Assembly (NCBI GenBank): GCA_026954325.1
Contig: JAIXKK010000048.1
Span: 17,416 to 66,672 of the forward strand
Reading direction: 5' to 3'
Source: Bryobacterales bacterium
Lineage (GTDB): Bacteria; Acidobacteriota; Terriglobia; Bryobacterales; Bryobacteraceae
Length of the DNA stretch: 49,257 bases
The notes under the pieces were generated by a model that made no database searches, was not told where the DNA came from, and saw only the letters and a list, made by a program, of their open reading frames with translations. The position numbers were made by a program, and so were the translations under genes. Shown here one piece after another: positions 1-8,013 of the stretch (its first letter is position 1; each line of letters starts with the position of its first letter).

Positions 1-126
1 ACCCTTCCAGAGTCCACCGCGCTGGCCTCCGCCGAAAGGGTAGTTCACGAGACGCTTACGAGGCTGGTGCTGCACTCGCCCCTCGTCCGCCAGCCAATCT
101 CGATGGCAAGTCAGAGCCAGCCTTAG
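1..126 (+). CDS. possible C-terminal end of a gene truncated by the left edge
   Basis: Frame 1 of the plus strand is open from the first base and stops with TAG at 124-126, giving 41 residues ending in SMASQSQP. The composition is plausible for a protein C-terminus, but the stretch is too short to assign to a family. A small GC hairpin follows directly at 132-146. The reading could be chance, because open frames of this length are common in GC-rich DNA. Confidence 0.25.
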   Translation, partial: TLPESTALASAERVVHETLTRLVLHSPLVRQPISMASQSQP

Positions 127-131
127 CCCAC

Positions 132-146
132 GCGCGAAAAACGCGC
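132..146. terminator. small GC hairpin between convergent reading frames
   Basis: GCGCG (132-136) and CGCGC (142-146) can pair around an AAAAA loop. It lies between the possible plus-strand gene end at 126 and the minus-strand gene ending at 196, so it could end transcription from either side. There is no clear T-run, so this is a weak call. Confidence 0.3.
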
Positions 147-195
147 CTCTTCAATATACAGGTTGAATTCACTGCGATAGGCAGCCACTGCCATC

Positions 196-489
196 TCAGT
201 AAATATCACAGCAAATATAGCCTGTAGTGTGATACCACACACCGTTACAATAGGAATCAACCCTTAGCTCATGGTAGTTGCATTCACCAGCGCCGCAGGC
301 ATACCACATAAAAATGGAACAATACCAGGAATCCAGCGTTCCATAGTAGCTGAGTTGGCCAGCCTGAGACCAGCACATGTTACGCGCGCAATGCCAGCAG
401 TTCGCAAATCCATACTGGCACTGGCTGAGGGCAGGCGCGATACCAAGCCCAATCAGAACAAACGGAACAATGAGAAGCTTCCGCAACAT
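196..489 (-). CDS. small exported cysteine-rich protein, unknown function
   Basis: This is a 97-residue protein that I cannot place in a family. The N-terminus is a clear signal peptide (MLRKLLIVPFVLIGLGIAPA, cleavage likely after ALS at residue 22). The mature part of about 75 residues holds ten cysteines, including a C-terminal CC pair, and many tyrosines and tryptophans. This fits a compact disulfide-bonded secreted or periplasmic peptide, which is inference. The start at 489 is preferred over an in-frame ATG at 504 because AGGAGG sits at 496-501, six bases before the 489 ATG. It lies 59 bases downstream of another exported protein on the same strand, so the two are probably co-transcribed. 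Confidence 0.7.
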   Translation of the reverse strand: MLRKLLIVPFVLIGLGIAPALSQCQYGFANCWHCARNMCWSQAGQLSYYGTLDSWYCSIFMWYACGAGECNYHELRVDSYCNGVWYHTTGYICCDIY

Positions 490-548
490 ACACAACCTCC
501 TCATCTATGGAATTGAACCAGGAATCTGTTCAGAATCTCCAACACCGC

Positions 549-1568
549 TTATCGATGCAGACGGTAGATGTTGATCAGTCCGCGGGAGGTGACCAAGTAG
601 AGATCATCACCGTTGAGGCCGATAAATTGCGGGGCGCCGTACTGAGCGTCGAAAGCAGGGTAGGCGCAGCGCAGGGATGCGATCACCGCGCCGTTCGAGT
701 TCACGCGAATTACACGTGCTCCTTCAACTGGAGCAAAGGGTCCGACGAGCAAGAACATGTCACCGGACGCGTGCGCGGCGATAGCCAAGACCAGCGAGGG
801 ATTGAGTGGATCTTCTCCCCCCGCGACACGGATTTTCTCCTGGTAATTCGCATACATCTTCTTGCCGCGAGTGATGTCATCGCCGTTTAATAATGTCGTC
901 AGGGTCACTTTGGAATTGTTCAAATCCAATATCTTAAGGTTTCCCGAGGAACGTTGAACGACCGCTAATCGGTCGCCGGGCAGAGGACAAACGGCATACG
1001 TCCATCTGCCGACAAATTTCGCGGCGCCGCATTTGGCGCAAGCCTCGGGAACCTTGAGCACGGTGGCCATTGGAAGAACCCGCGGCGGGGCAATTCCGTT
1101 CACGCCAAGATCGTGAACCGCCAGATCCCCGCTGGCTAACAGACGTATGAGGCGGGAACTGCTTCCCACCGTGACCGCTGTCATGCCGGTGAGATCCGTG
1201 GATTGAACGCCGCCGCCAACTGATTGCAGGACTCGGAGCCCCTTGTGGACAGGCGCGAGAGCCGCGACGAAGCTTCCGGCTATCACCAAGTCATCCGCCG
1301 GCACCTTTAGATCGGTCCATTTCTGATTGGCGCCGGTAGCGTCCATCTGGAGCAAAATCCCGCTTCGGCCAGTTGGGGCTTGATCGGTAATCAAGAGGGA
1401 CAGCTTGTTGTCACCAATGATTGCCGCCGCGACAGTCTCGCGTAGAGCAACAGTCGTTCGAAGGTTAACCGTCGTGGTGGGCGTGATCGACGTGATTTGA
1501 TCCGAGGCAGCGGCGAATGACAAACCCGCCACTTTAAGGAGCAGTATTGAACAGCAAATTGACCTCAT
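549..1568 (-). CDS. exported protein of unknown function, possibly beta-propeller-like
   Basis: The 339-residue protein begins with a hydrophobic signal peptide (MRSICCSILLLKVAGLSFAAA). The rest consists of short beta-prone segments, with repeated stretches of the type LVIAGSFVAAL, LIRLLASGDLAVHDL and DRLAVVQRSSGNLKILDL. That would suit a propeller-like fold that displays or binds something outside the cytoplasm, but no blade motif is clean enough to name a family. A cysteine cluster (CAKCG plus one more Cys about 18 residues on) sits mid-protein. An AGGAGG Shine-Dalgarno lies about eight bases before the ATG at 1568. It is followed on the same strand by the cysteine-rich peptide gene, so the two may act together. 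Confidence 0.65.
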   Translation of the reverse strand: MRSICCSILLLKVAGLSFAAASDQITSITPTTTVNLRTTVALRETVAAAIIGDNKLSLLITDQAPTGRSGILLQMDATGANQKWTDLKVPADDLVIAGSFVAALAPVHKGLRVLQSVGGGVQSTDLTGMTAVTVGSSSRLIRLLASGDLAVHDLGVNGIAPPRVLPMATVLKVPEACAKCGAAKFVGRWTYAVCPLPGDRLAVVQRSSGNLKILDLNNSKVTLTTLLNGDDITRGKKMYANYQEKIRVAGGEDPLNPSLVLAIAAHASGDMFLLVGPFAPVEGARVIRVNSNGAVIASLRCAYPAFDAQYGAPQFIGLNGDDLYLVTSRGLINIYRLHR

Positions 1569-1991
1569 GGTCCTGACCTCCTTTAGGCGGAATTATGTCC
1601 CCCCCCAAAAAAAAAGTCAAGGGTCTTGCGCAACAATTGCCGTCGCGACGCGAAAGATAGCGTGAAACCATTGAGTTACAGTTTCCGAAGTTCTCCGGCA
1701 ACCCGGAGTTGAGCCCCGCTCTAGCCTCTATAGAGACTTTGTTTGCAGGAAAAATGGAACACAATCAGGCGCGCGAATGCACGCGGATGGACGCCCGCTC
1801 CACCCCGCCTTCGCCAAGGGGAGTACTGGAAGCGTCGAGGAAGCCAAAGTCCAATTCGATGCGGCGCATCCCGAAGGCGCTTACGCCCACCATTGCATCG
1901 GCGAGTTCTTCGGGAGCGCGACTTCACGCCCACAGGCTCTTAAGCTCTTCCCGGTAGTTTGCAGGCACATGCGCCATGCTACAATTCCACC
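1569..1991. other. intergenic region between divergent genes, no convincing gene
   Basis: This 423-base gap separates a minus-strand exported-protein operon from the plus-strand MerR/TPR gene, so it should hold two divergent promoters. Visible items are an unusual C8A9 homopolymer run at 1599-1615, a hairpin CTCCGG-CAAC-CCGGAG at 1693-1708 and a ten-base palindrome CTCTATAGAG at 1726-1735. Short open frames exist on both strands but none has a convincing start site or protein-like composition. Confidence 0.5.
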
Positions 1992-2945
1992 GTGTCGCGA
2001 CCGCAAACGCAGCATGTCTACACGCGCGATCAGGTGTTGCGTGTCGCCTCGGTGTCGGAACGGCAGCTTCGGAACTGGGAGCGGGCGGCGCTCATCAGCA
2101 AGCGGGACGAGTACACCATCGCGGACCTGAAGTCGCTCCAGACGTTAGCGAAACTGCGCGACGCGGGGCTTGGGCCGAAGCGCATCAGCGAGGTTTTCGG
2201 GGAGATCCAGCGGAAGCTGGAAGGGGTAACAGACCCGCTGACGCAGGTGACCGTGTTGCTGGAGCGCAAGAGCGTGCACGTCTTGGTGGACGGGCAGCGC
2301 ATGGAGGCGAGTTCCGGCCAGTTTCTGTTCAACTTCGACCAGCAGGAGATCAGCCGGCTGCTGTCGTTCCCCGCGCACAGGAAGCAGGAGCAGGAGCAGG
2401 CGCGCGAGAAGAAGAAGATCGAGGAGGCGGCGGCCTGGTTTCAGCGCGCGCTCGAGATGGAGCAATCCGGCGTGGCGATGGACGAGGCCACGGCCGCCTA
2501 TGAGAAGGCGATCGAACTGGACCCGCGATGCATCGGGGCGCTGGTGAACCTCGGCACGATCTACTTTCATGAGCGGCAGTGGAAGCGCGCGGAAAGCTAT
2601 TACAAGAAGGCGCTGGAGATTGAGCCCGATTACGCTCTGGGCCATTTCAACCTGGCGAACCTTTACGACGAGCGGGGCGACCTGGCGAACAGCTATATGC
2701 ACTACACGGCGGCGCTGCGGGTTGTACCGAATTACGCCGATGCGCACTACAATCTCGCATTGTTGTGCCAGCGGACAGGGCAGGTGATGAAGGCGGTGCG
2801 GCACTGGCGCGCGTATCTGAAGCTCGATGCTTCGAGCAGTTGGGCGGACGTGGCGCGGCGGGAACTCGAGAAGCTTCGGGATGCGACTGTGGTGAGAGGG
2901 GATAGAGCCGCGGGCCGGGAGCATTCGCCGCGCGTTGTATCCTAA
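1992..2945 (+). CDS. MerR-like DNA-binding domain fused to TPR repeats
   Basis: This 317-residue protein has an N-terminal MerR-type winged-helix region (about residues 10-75: YTRDQVLRVASVSERQLRNW, then YTIADLKSLQTLAKLRDAGLG). An acidic/basic linker rich in QEQEQAREKKK follows (about 140-155), then about four tetratricopeptide repeats (about 155-290), with the TPR signatures AYEKAIELDP, YYKKALEIEP and HYTAALRVVP. A GTG start at 1992 is chosen because it immediately precedes the conserved-looking domain; an in-frame TTG at 1959 would add 11 unpatterned residues. TPRs are common Hsp70-binding modules and the gene stands 60 bases upstream of DUF2760 and two Hsp70-like genes. A transcription regulator or co-chaperone for that group is a reasonable inference. 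Confidence 0.85.
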   Translation: MSRPQTQHVYTRDQVLRVASVSERQLRNWERAALISKRDEYTIADLKSLQTLAKLRDAGLGPKRISEVFGEIQRKLEGVTDPLTQVTVLLERKSVHVLVDGQRMEASSGQFLFNFDQQEISRLLSFPAHRKQEQEQAREKKKIEEAAAWFQRALEMEQSGVAMDEATAAYEKAIELDPRCIGALVNLGTIYFHERQWKRAESYYKKALEIEPDYALGHFNLANLYDERGDLANSYMHYTAALRVVPNYADAHYNLALLCQRTGQVMKAVRHWRAYLKLDASSSWADVARRELEKLRDATVVRGDRAAGREHSPRVVS

Positions 2946-3005
2946 AAAGGTGACGCCGTCCCGCGCGTCACAAACATACGTCCTGATCATCCAAAGAGGT
3001 TTCAT

Positions 3006-3530
3006 TTGAGCCGTATTTCTCTCGCGTTCCGGAGTCTGTTCAGTATTCTGTTCAGCGGCGAACTGCCGGCCGATGTGGCATCGGCATTCGGCTACGTCAA
3101 GCAGATGAAAGAAAAGCCCGCGCCGCCGGCGCCGCCCCCGGCCAAGCCGGGCGACGGAGCGCTTCAACTGCTCGGCATATTGCAGCGCGACGCGCGCCTG
3201 GTGGACTTCCTGATGGAGGATATTTCCACTTACGACGATGAACAGGTGGGCGCGGCGGTGCGATCGCTGCATGAGCAATCGAAGGCGGCGATGTCGCGCT
3301 ACATCACGCTTGTTCCGGTGATTGACGGAGTGGAGGGGACGTTCACCAATGCGTCAGCGGCGGGGAGCGCGCAGGCAGTGAAGTTCGTGGGCAATGTGCC
3401 CGCCGGACCACCGCCGAAGGGCGGCACGCTGCGGCATCGCGGCTGGAAGGCGCAGAAGGTGGATCTGCCGGCAATACCGGCAAAACAGGACGTGACGATT
3501 GTCGCCCCCGCGGAAATCGAAATCGAATAG
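3006..3530 (+). CDS. DUF2760 family protein
   Basis: A 174-residue protein whose sequence I recognise as DUF2760, a family of unknown function found next to Hsp70-like genes. Residues 1-35 are amphipathic/hydrophobic (FRSLFSILFSGELP), followed by a proline-rich linker (PAPPAPPPAKPG, about 38-49). The conserved core has LQLLGILQRDARLVDFLMED and DEQVGAAVRSLH (about 52-90). The C-terminal beta part ends in a very acidic EIEIE. Translation starts at TTG (3006), with AGAGG six bases upstream at 2995-2999; no ATG fits the family N-terminus. The next gene starts 19 bases after its stop, so it belongs to the Hsp70 operon. Its biochemical role is unknown. Confidence 0.85.
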   Translation: MSRISLAFRSLFSILFSGELPADVASAFGYVKQMKEKPAPPAPPPAKPGDGALQLLGILQRDARLVDFLMEDISTYDDEQVGAAVRSLHEQSKAAMSRYITLVPVIDGVEGTFTNASAAGSAQAVKFVGNVPAGPPPKGGTLRHRGWKAQKVDLPAIPAKQDVTIVAPAEIEIE

Positions 3531-3549
3531 CCAGCTCAGTCTTACGTTA

Positions 3550-5373
3550 ATGCCCAATCGCTATGTGATCGGAATCGACCTCGGCACCACGAACTGCGGT
3601 GTCGCCTGGGCGGATGCGGGGAAGATGGATGACCCGCTGCATCTTCCCGAAGTACAGCTTTTCCCCATCAAGCAACTGACGAACCCCGGGGAAGTGCGGG
3701 AAGAGCCGCTGTTGCCGAGCGCTCTCTATTTGCCGGAGGCAAAGGATTTTCCGGAAGGGTCGCTGGAACTGCCCTGGGGGGCGGAGCCAGGGATGCTGGT
3801 GGGAGCGCTGGCCCAGAAGCGCGGCGTGGAGCGATCAAACCGGCTGGTGACTTCGGCCAAGTCGTGGCTTTCGCACAGCGCGGTGGACCGGACGGCGGCG
3901 ATTCTGCCGCTGAACGCACCCGAGGGGACGCGGAAAGTGTCTCCGGTGGAGGCTTCGCGGCGGTACCTGGAGCATATCCGCAAGGCGTGGGACGATGTCA
4001 ATCCGGAAGCTCCGTTTACGGAGCAGCAGGTGCTGGTGACGGTGCCCGCGTCGTTCGACGCGGTGGCGCGCGAGTTGACGCAGCGGGCGGCGGAGGAAGC
4101 GGGGTACGCTTCGGTGACGCTGCTCGAAGAGCCGCAGGCGGCTTTCTATGCGTGGCTGGAGCGGCATCCGGACTGGCGCGAGCGGGTGAAGGTGGGCGAC
4201 CTGATCCTGGTGATCGACATCGGGGGCGGCACGACGGACTTCACGCTGATCGCCGTCACGGAGCGCGGCGGGGAGTTGAACCTGGAGCGCGTGGCGGTGG
4301 GCGATCACATTCTGCTGGGCGGCGACAATGTCGATCTGGCGCTGGCGCGCGTGGTGGAGCAGCAACTTGCGGCGAAAGGCACGAAGCTCGACATGATGCA
4401 GTTCCACGCGTTGTGGCAGCAGTGCCGCGTGGGCAAGGAAAAGCTGTTGGAGGAGGGCAACAAGGCGGCGGATCACGCGGTGACGATTCTGGGACGCGGG
4501 ACGGGACTGGTGGGGGGGACCATCAAGGCGAAGCTGGCGCGGGAGGATGTGGAGCGCACACTGCTGGAGGGATTCCTGCCGCGGGTGGGCAGCCACGACA
4601 TGCCGCAGCGGCAGCGCCGGGTGGCGCTGCAGGAGATCGGCCTGCCATACGCCTCCGATGCGGCGGTTACGCGGCAACTGGCGCGCTTCCTGCGGCAGCA
4701 GGCATCGACGGGCGAGCAGGGTTCGGTGCGGCGCACGGCAAGCGGGATGGCTGCGCCGACGCATGTTTTGTTCAACGGCGGCGTGCTGCGGGCGAAGATG
4801 ATCCGGGAGCGGCTGCTCGAAGTGTTGAACGGATGGCTCAGCGAGGAGGGCATGGACGCGGCGAAGGCGCTGCTGGGCGAGGATCTGATGCATGCCGTCT
4901 CGCGCGGGGCGGCTTATTACGGGTTGGCGCGGCGGGGGCGCGGGGTACGGATCCGCGGCGGTGTTCCGCGGACTTACTATGTCGGCATCGAGACGGCCAT
5001 GCCGGCGATTCCGGGCATGCCGCCGCCGATGAAGGCGCTGACGGTGGTTCCGTTCGGGATGGAGGAAGGCACGTCGCACGAGTATCCGGACCGCGAGTTC
5101 GGCCTGCTGGTTGGGGAACCGGCCGAGTTCCGCTTCTTCTGTTCGGCGGCGCGGAAGAACGATGAAGCCGGCATGATGCTGGAAGAATGGAAGCCGGATG
5201 AACTGGAGGAACTGGCTCCGGTGGAGGTGACGTTGCCGGGCAGCGCGGGGGAAGTGGCGCGTGTGTCGCTGGAAGCGGCGGTGACGGAGACCGGGGTGCT
5301 GCAACTGTTTTGCGTGGCGAAGGACGGGCGGCGGTGGAAGCTCGAGTTCAATGTGAGAGAGCGGGTGGCGTAA
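3550..5373 (+). CDS. Hsp70-family ATPase, first of a tandem pair
   Basis: This 607-residue protein has an actin-like ATPase domain of the Hsp70 superfamily. It carries phosphate-1 IGIDLGTTNCGVAWA near the N-terminus, the LLEEPQAAFYAW segment, phosphate-2 LVIDIGGGTTDFTL and the adenosine motif VLFNGGVLR. Helical insertions absent from DnaK occur around the middle (RGTGLVGGTIKAKLARED). The C-terminal 120 or so residues form a short beta-rich region; no full DnaK-type substrate domain and lid can be recognised, and there is no EEVD-like tail. The ATG at 3550 begins directly before the ATPase domain. The stop at 5373 abuts the next gene at 5374, indicating translational coupling. It is probably a specialised cytosolic chaperone whose substrate is unknown. 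No dnaJ or grpE is nearby. Confidence 0.88.
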   Translation: MPNRYVIGIDLGTTNCGVAWADAGKMDDPLHLPEVQLFPIKQLTNPGEVREEPLLPSALYLPEAKDFPEGSLELPWGAEPGMLVGALAQKRGVERSNRLVTSAKSWLSHSAVDRTAAILPLNAPEGTRKVSPVEASRRYLEHIRKAWDDVNPEAPFTEQQVLVTVPASFDAVARELTQRAAEEAGYASVTLLEEPQAAFYAWLERHPDWRERVKVGDLILVIDIGGGTTDFTLIAVTERGGELNLERVAVGDHILLGGDNVDLALARVVEQQLAAKGTKLDMMQFHALWQQCRVGKEKLLEEGNKAADHAVTILGRGTGLVGGTIKAKLAREDVERTLLEGFLPRVGSHDMPQRQRRVALQEIGLPYASDAAVTRQLARFLRQQASTGEQGSVRRTASGMAAPTHVLFNGGVLRAKMIRERLLEVLNGWLSEEGMDAAKALLGEDLMHAVSRGAAYYGLARRGRGVRIRGGVPRTYYVGIETAMPAIPGMPPPMKALTVVPFGMEEGTSHEYPDREFGLLVGEPAEFRFFCSAARKNDEAGMMLEEWKPDELEELAPVEVTLPGSAGEVARVSLEAAVTETGVLQLFCVAKDGRRWKLEFNVRERVA

Positions 5374-8013
5374 GTGAACATCGGAATCGATTTAGGAACG
5401 ACGAACTCGGCGCTCGCCTACATTGATCCGCGGGAGGCGGGGGAGGCGGATTTCCCGCCCATCAAGGTGCTGGAGGTTCCGCAACTGGTGGCGGAAGGGC
5501 GGACGGAGGCGCGGCGGACGCTGCCGTCATTTTTATATCTGGCGGACTCGCGGCAGGTGATCGGCGAGTGGGCGCGCGAGCAGGGCGCGCTGGTTCCGAC
5601 ACGGTCCGTGCATTCGGCGAAGAGCTGGCTGTCGAATGCGGAGGCGGACCGGACGGCGAAAATTCTGCCCTGGGATGCGCAGGAAGGCGGACGAGTGATG
5701 TCGCCGGTGGAGATATCGGCGAAGATAGTGGCGCAACTCGGGGAGGCATGGAACCAGGCGCATCCGGATCTGCCGATAGCGGGGCAGGAGGTGGTGCTCA
5801 CCGTGCCGGCGTCATTTGACGAAGAGGCGCGCGAGTTGACGGTGATGGCGGCGCGCGAGGCGGGAATTGAGAACCTGACGCTGCTCGAAGAGCCGGCGGC
5901 GGCGTTCTATTCGTGGATTGCCAATCACCTTTCGCAATCACAGAAGTCATTGTTTGACGGGCAGGCAGTGCTGGTGTGCGACGTGGGGGGCGGCACCAGC
6001 GATTTCACGGTGATCCGCGTGAACAGAGAGGGCGACCGCGTGAATTTCACGCGCACGGCCGTGGGGAGACACCTGCTGCTCGGCGGGGACAACCTGGATT
6101 TGACGCTTGCCTGGCTGGTGGAGGCGAAACTCGGCAAGCCGCTTTCGCTACGGCAGCGGAGCGCGCTACGGCGGCAGTGCGCGGCGGCAAAAGAGAAACT
6201 GCTGACGGACGCCAATCGTAAGAGCGTCGAGATCACGGTGCTCGGCGGGGGTTCGTCGCTGATCGGCGGCACGATGCGCGCGGAGATCCTGAGGGAAGAG
6301 GCGCTCGAGTTGACGCTGGAAGGGTTTCTGCCGTTTTGCAATTTGGGCGATCAGCCGAAGGAGGAAAAGAAGAGCCTGTTCCGTGAACTGGGTCTGCCCT
6401 ATGTGAGCGACCCGGCGGTGACGCGGCATCTGGCGGCGTTCCTCGGCGGCGCGGGTGTGGAGAAGATTGACGCCATCCTGTTCAACGGCGGCTTCTTCAT
6501 TCCACGGATCTGCCGGGATCGGGTGACGGATGTGGTGGAGAAGTGGTACGGCGCGCGTCCGGCGGTGTTCGAGAACCAGGATCTGGACCTGGCGGTGGCG
6601 GTGGGGGCGGCGTATTACTCGTATGTGCGCCACGGCGGCAGCGGGGTTCTGGTGCGCGGCGGATTGCCGCGGGCGTATTTCATCGGCATTGGGGGGGAAG
6701 GCGAGAAGGTGCGCACGGTGTGTCTGGCTCCGCGCGGGACGGAAGAGGGCAGCACGCTCGATCTGGACTTGGAAGGGCTGCAACTGGTGGCCAACCGGCC
6801 GGTCTCGTTCCGGCTATACAGTTCGCTGACGCGCACGGAAGACAAGCTGGGGGACGTGGTGGAGTTCACGCCGGAGGAAGTGGAAAGCGGGCTGCACATG
6901 CATGCGCCGCTGAATGCGGTGATCCGGTTCGGGAAGAAGATTGAAGAGCGGATGATTCCGGTGAAGCTGGGCGCGCGGCTGACGGAGGTGGGGACGCTCG
7001 ACATCTGGGCGGAATCGAAGGTGAGCGAGCAGCGGTGGCGGCTGCAATTCGAGCTGCGCAAACGCGCCGAGGCCACAACGCGGAAGGCTGCCGCGGTGGT
7101 GACGGAAGAGGCGCTGGCGGCGGCGGAGCAGTTAGTGGTGAACACGTTCGCCGCGGCAGGGCAGGGGCAGCCGCACGAACTGCCGTCGCAGCTTGAACAG
7201 ACGCTGGCGCTGGGGCGCAATTCGTGGCCTTCGAGCGCCATCCGGCGGCTGGCGGACCGGCTGCTGGAAAATGCCGAGGGGAGAAAACGCGGGGCATCGT
7301 ACGAGGCGCGTTGGTTGAACCTGACGGGCTTCTGCCTGCGGCCGGGATTCGGCTTCCCAGGCGATGACTTGCGCATTGAGCAGGCGCGGCGGGTCTATGC
7401 GGGCGGGCTGCAATTCGGAAACCAGGTGCAGTGCGAGATTGAATGGTGGATCTTCTGGGGGCGGGTGGCCGGAGGGCTGAACCGCAACCAGCAGGCGGAC
7501 ATCTACCAGCGCATTGCGCAGTATCTGCTGCCGAGGGGACAGAAGAAGCCGCCGCGGGTGAATTCGAGTCTGCTGCGCGAGTTGTGGCGCACGGCGGCGA
7601 GCCTGGAATTGCTGCCGATGCATACGAAGACGGAGCTTGGGGAAGCTCTGGTGAAGCGGGCGAAGGCGGGCGATTTCCGGGAGAGCGACGTATGGTGCCT
7701 GTCGCGGCTGGGGGCGCGGCGGTTGTTTTATGGGCCGATCAACCAGGTGTTGCCGGCGACGACGGTGTCGCGGTGGGTGGAGGCTCTGGCCAAGGCGAAG
7801 AACACGGGGGATGCGATTGCGGCGCTGGCGATGCGCACCGGCGACGCCTCGCGCGATCTTTCCGAGGGCACGCTGGCGCTGGCGCGGAAAGCGCTGGGCG
7901 ATGACGAGAGGGCGCTGGCAGTATTGGAGGGTGAGAGCGAGCGGGACATGGCGGCGCTCGGCAGGATCTTCGGGGAGGAATTGCCTTCCGGCCTGGTGGT
8001 GGCGGGCGAATGA
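5374..8013 (+). CDS. Hsp70-family ATPase with long helical C-terminus, second of a tandem pair
   Basis: This 879-residue protein starts at GTG 5374, immediately after the preceding stop codon. The Hsp70-type ATPase motifs are all present: IGIDLGTTNSALAYID, LLEEPAAAFYSW, VLVCDVGGGTSDFTVI and AILFNGGFFIPR. A beta region (about 430-560) is followed by roughly 300 helical residues. This C-terminal part resembles the DUF3731 extension known from this Hsp70 subfamily; it is not the DnaK lid. The two Hsp70 proteins share the same unusual inserts (GGDNxDL, SLIGGTMRAEI) and seem to be ancient duplicates, only the second having the extension. They may work as a heteromeric pair with the DUF2760 protein; this is inference. 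Confidence 0.87.
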   Translation: MNIGIDLGTTNSALAYIDPREAGEADFPPIKVLEVPQLVAEGRTEARRTLPSFLYLADSRQVIGEWAREQGALVPTRSVHSAKSWLSNAEADRTAKILPWDAQEGGRVMSPVEISAKIVAQLGEAWNQAHPDLPIAGQEVVLTVPASFDEEARELTVMAAREAGIENLTLLEEPAAAFYSWIANHLSQSQKSLFDGQAVLVCDVGGGTSDFTVIRVNREGDRVNFTRTAVGRHLLLGGDNLDLTLAWLVEAKLGKPLSLRQRSALRRQCAAAKEKLLTDANRKSVEITVLGGGSSLIGGTMRAEILREEALELTLEGFLPFCNLGDQPKEEKKSLFRELGLPYVSDPAVTRHLAAFLGGAGVEKIDAILFNGGFFIPRICRDRVTDVVEKWYGARPAVFENQDLDLAVAVGAAYYSYVRHGGSGVLVRGGLPRAYFIGIGGEGEKVRTVCLAPRGTEEGSTLDLDLEGLQLVANRPVSFRLYSSLTRTEDKLGDVVEFTPEEVESGLHMHAPLNAVIRFGKKIEERMIPVKLGARLTEVGTLDIWAESKVSEQRWRLQFELRKRAEATTRKAAAVVTEEALAAAEQLVVNTFAAAGQGQPHELPSQLEQTLALGRNSWPSSAIRRLADRLLENAEGRKRGASYEARWLNLTGFCLRPGFGFPGDDLRIEQARRVYAGGLQFGNQVQCEIEWWIFWGRVAGGLNRNQQADIYQRIAQYLLPRGQKKPPRVNSSLLRELWRTAASLELLPMHTKTELGEALVKRAKAGDFRESDVWCLSRLGARRLFYGPINQVLPATTVSRWVEALAKAKNTGDAIAALAMRTGDASRDLSEGTLALARKALGDDERALAVLEGESERDMAALGRIFGEELPSGLVVAGE

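Noticed and set aside
1777..2130. Plus-strand open frame overlapping the start of the MerR/TPR gene
   Set aside because: No Shine-Dalgarno, no domain, and the overlapping MerR frame is convincing.
2145..3278. Long open frame on the minus strand (377 codons) opposite the MerR/TPR and DUF2760 genes
   Set aside because: It is the GC-rich antisense shadow of two recognised genes; the translation is Arg/His-rich without any domain.
3835..5304. Minus-strand open frame of 489 codons opposite the first Hsp70 gene
   Set aside because: Antisense shadow of a clear Hsp70 gene, with low-complexity Arg/His/Gln composition.
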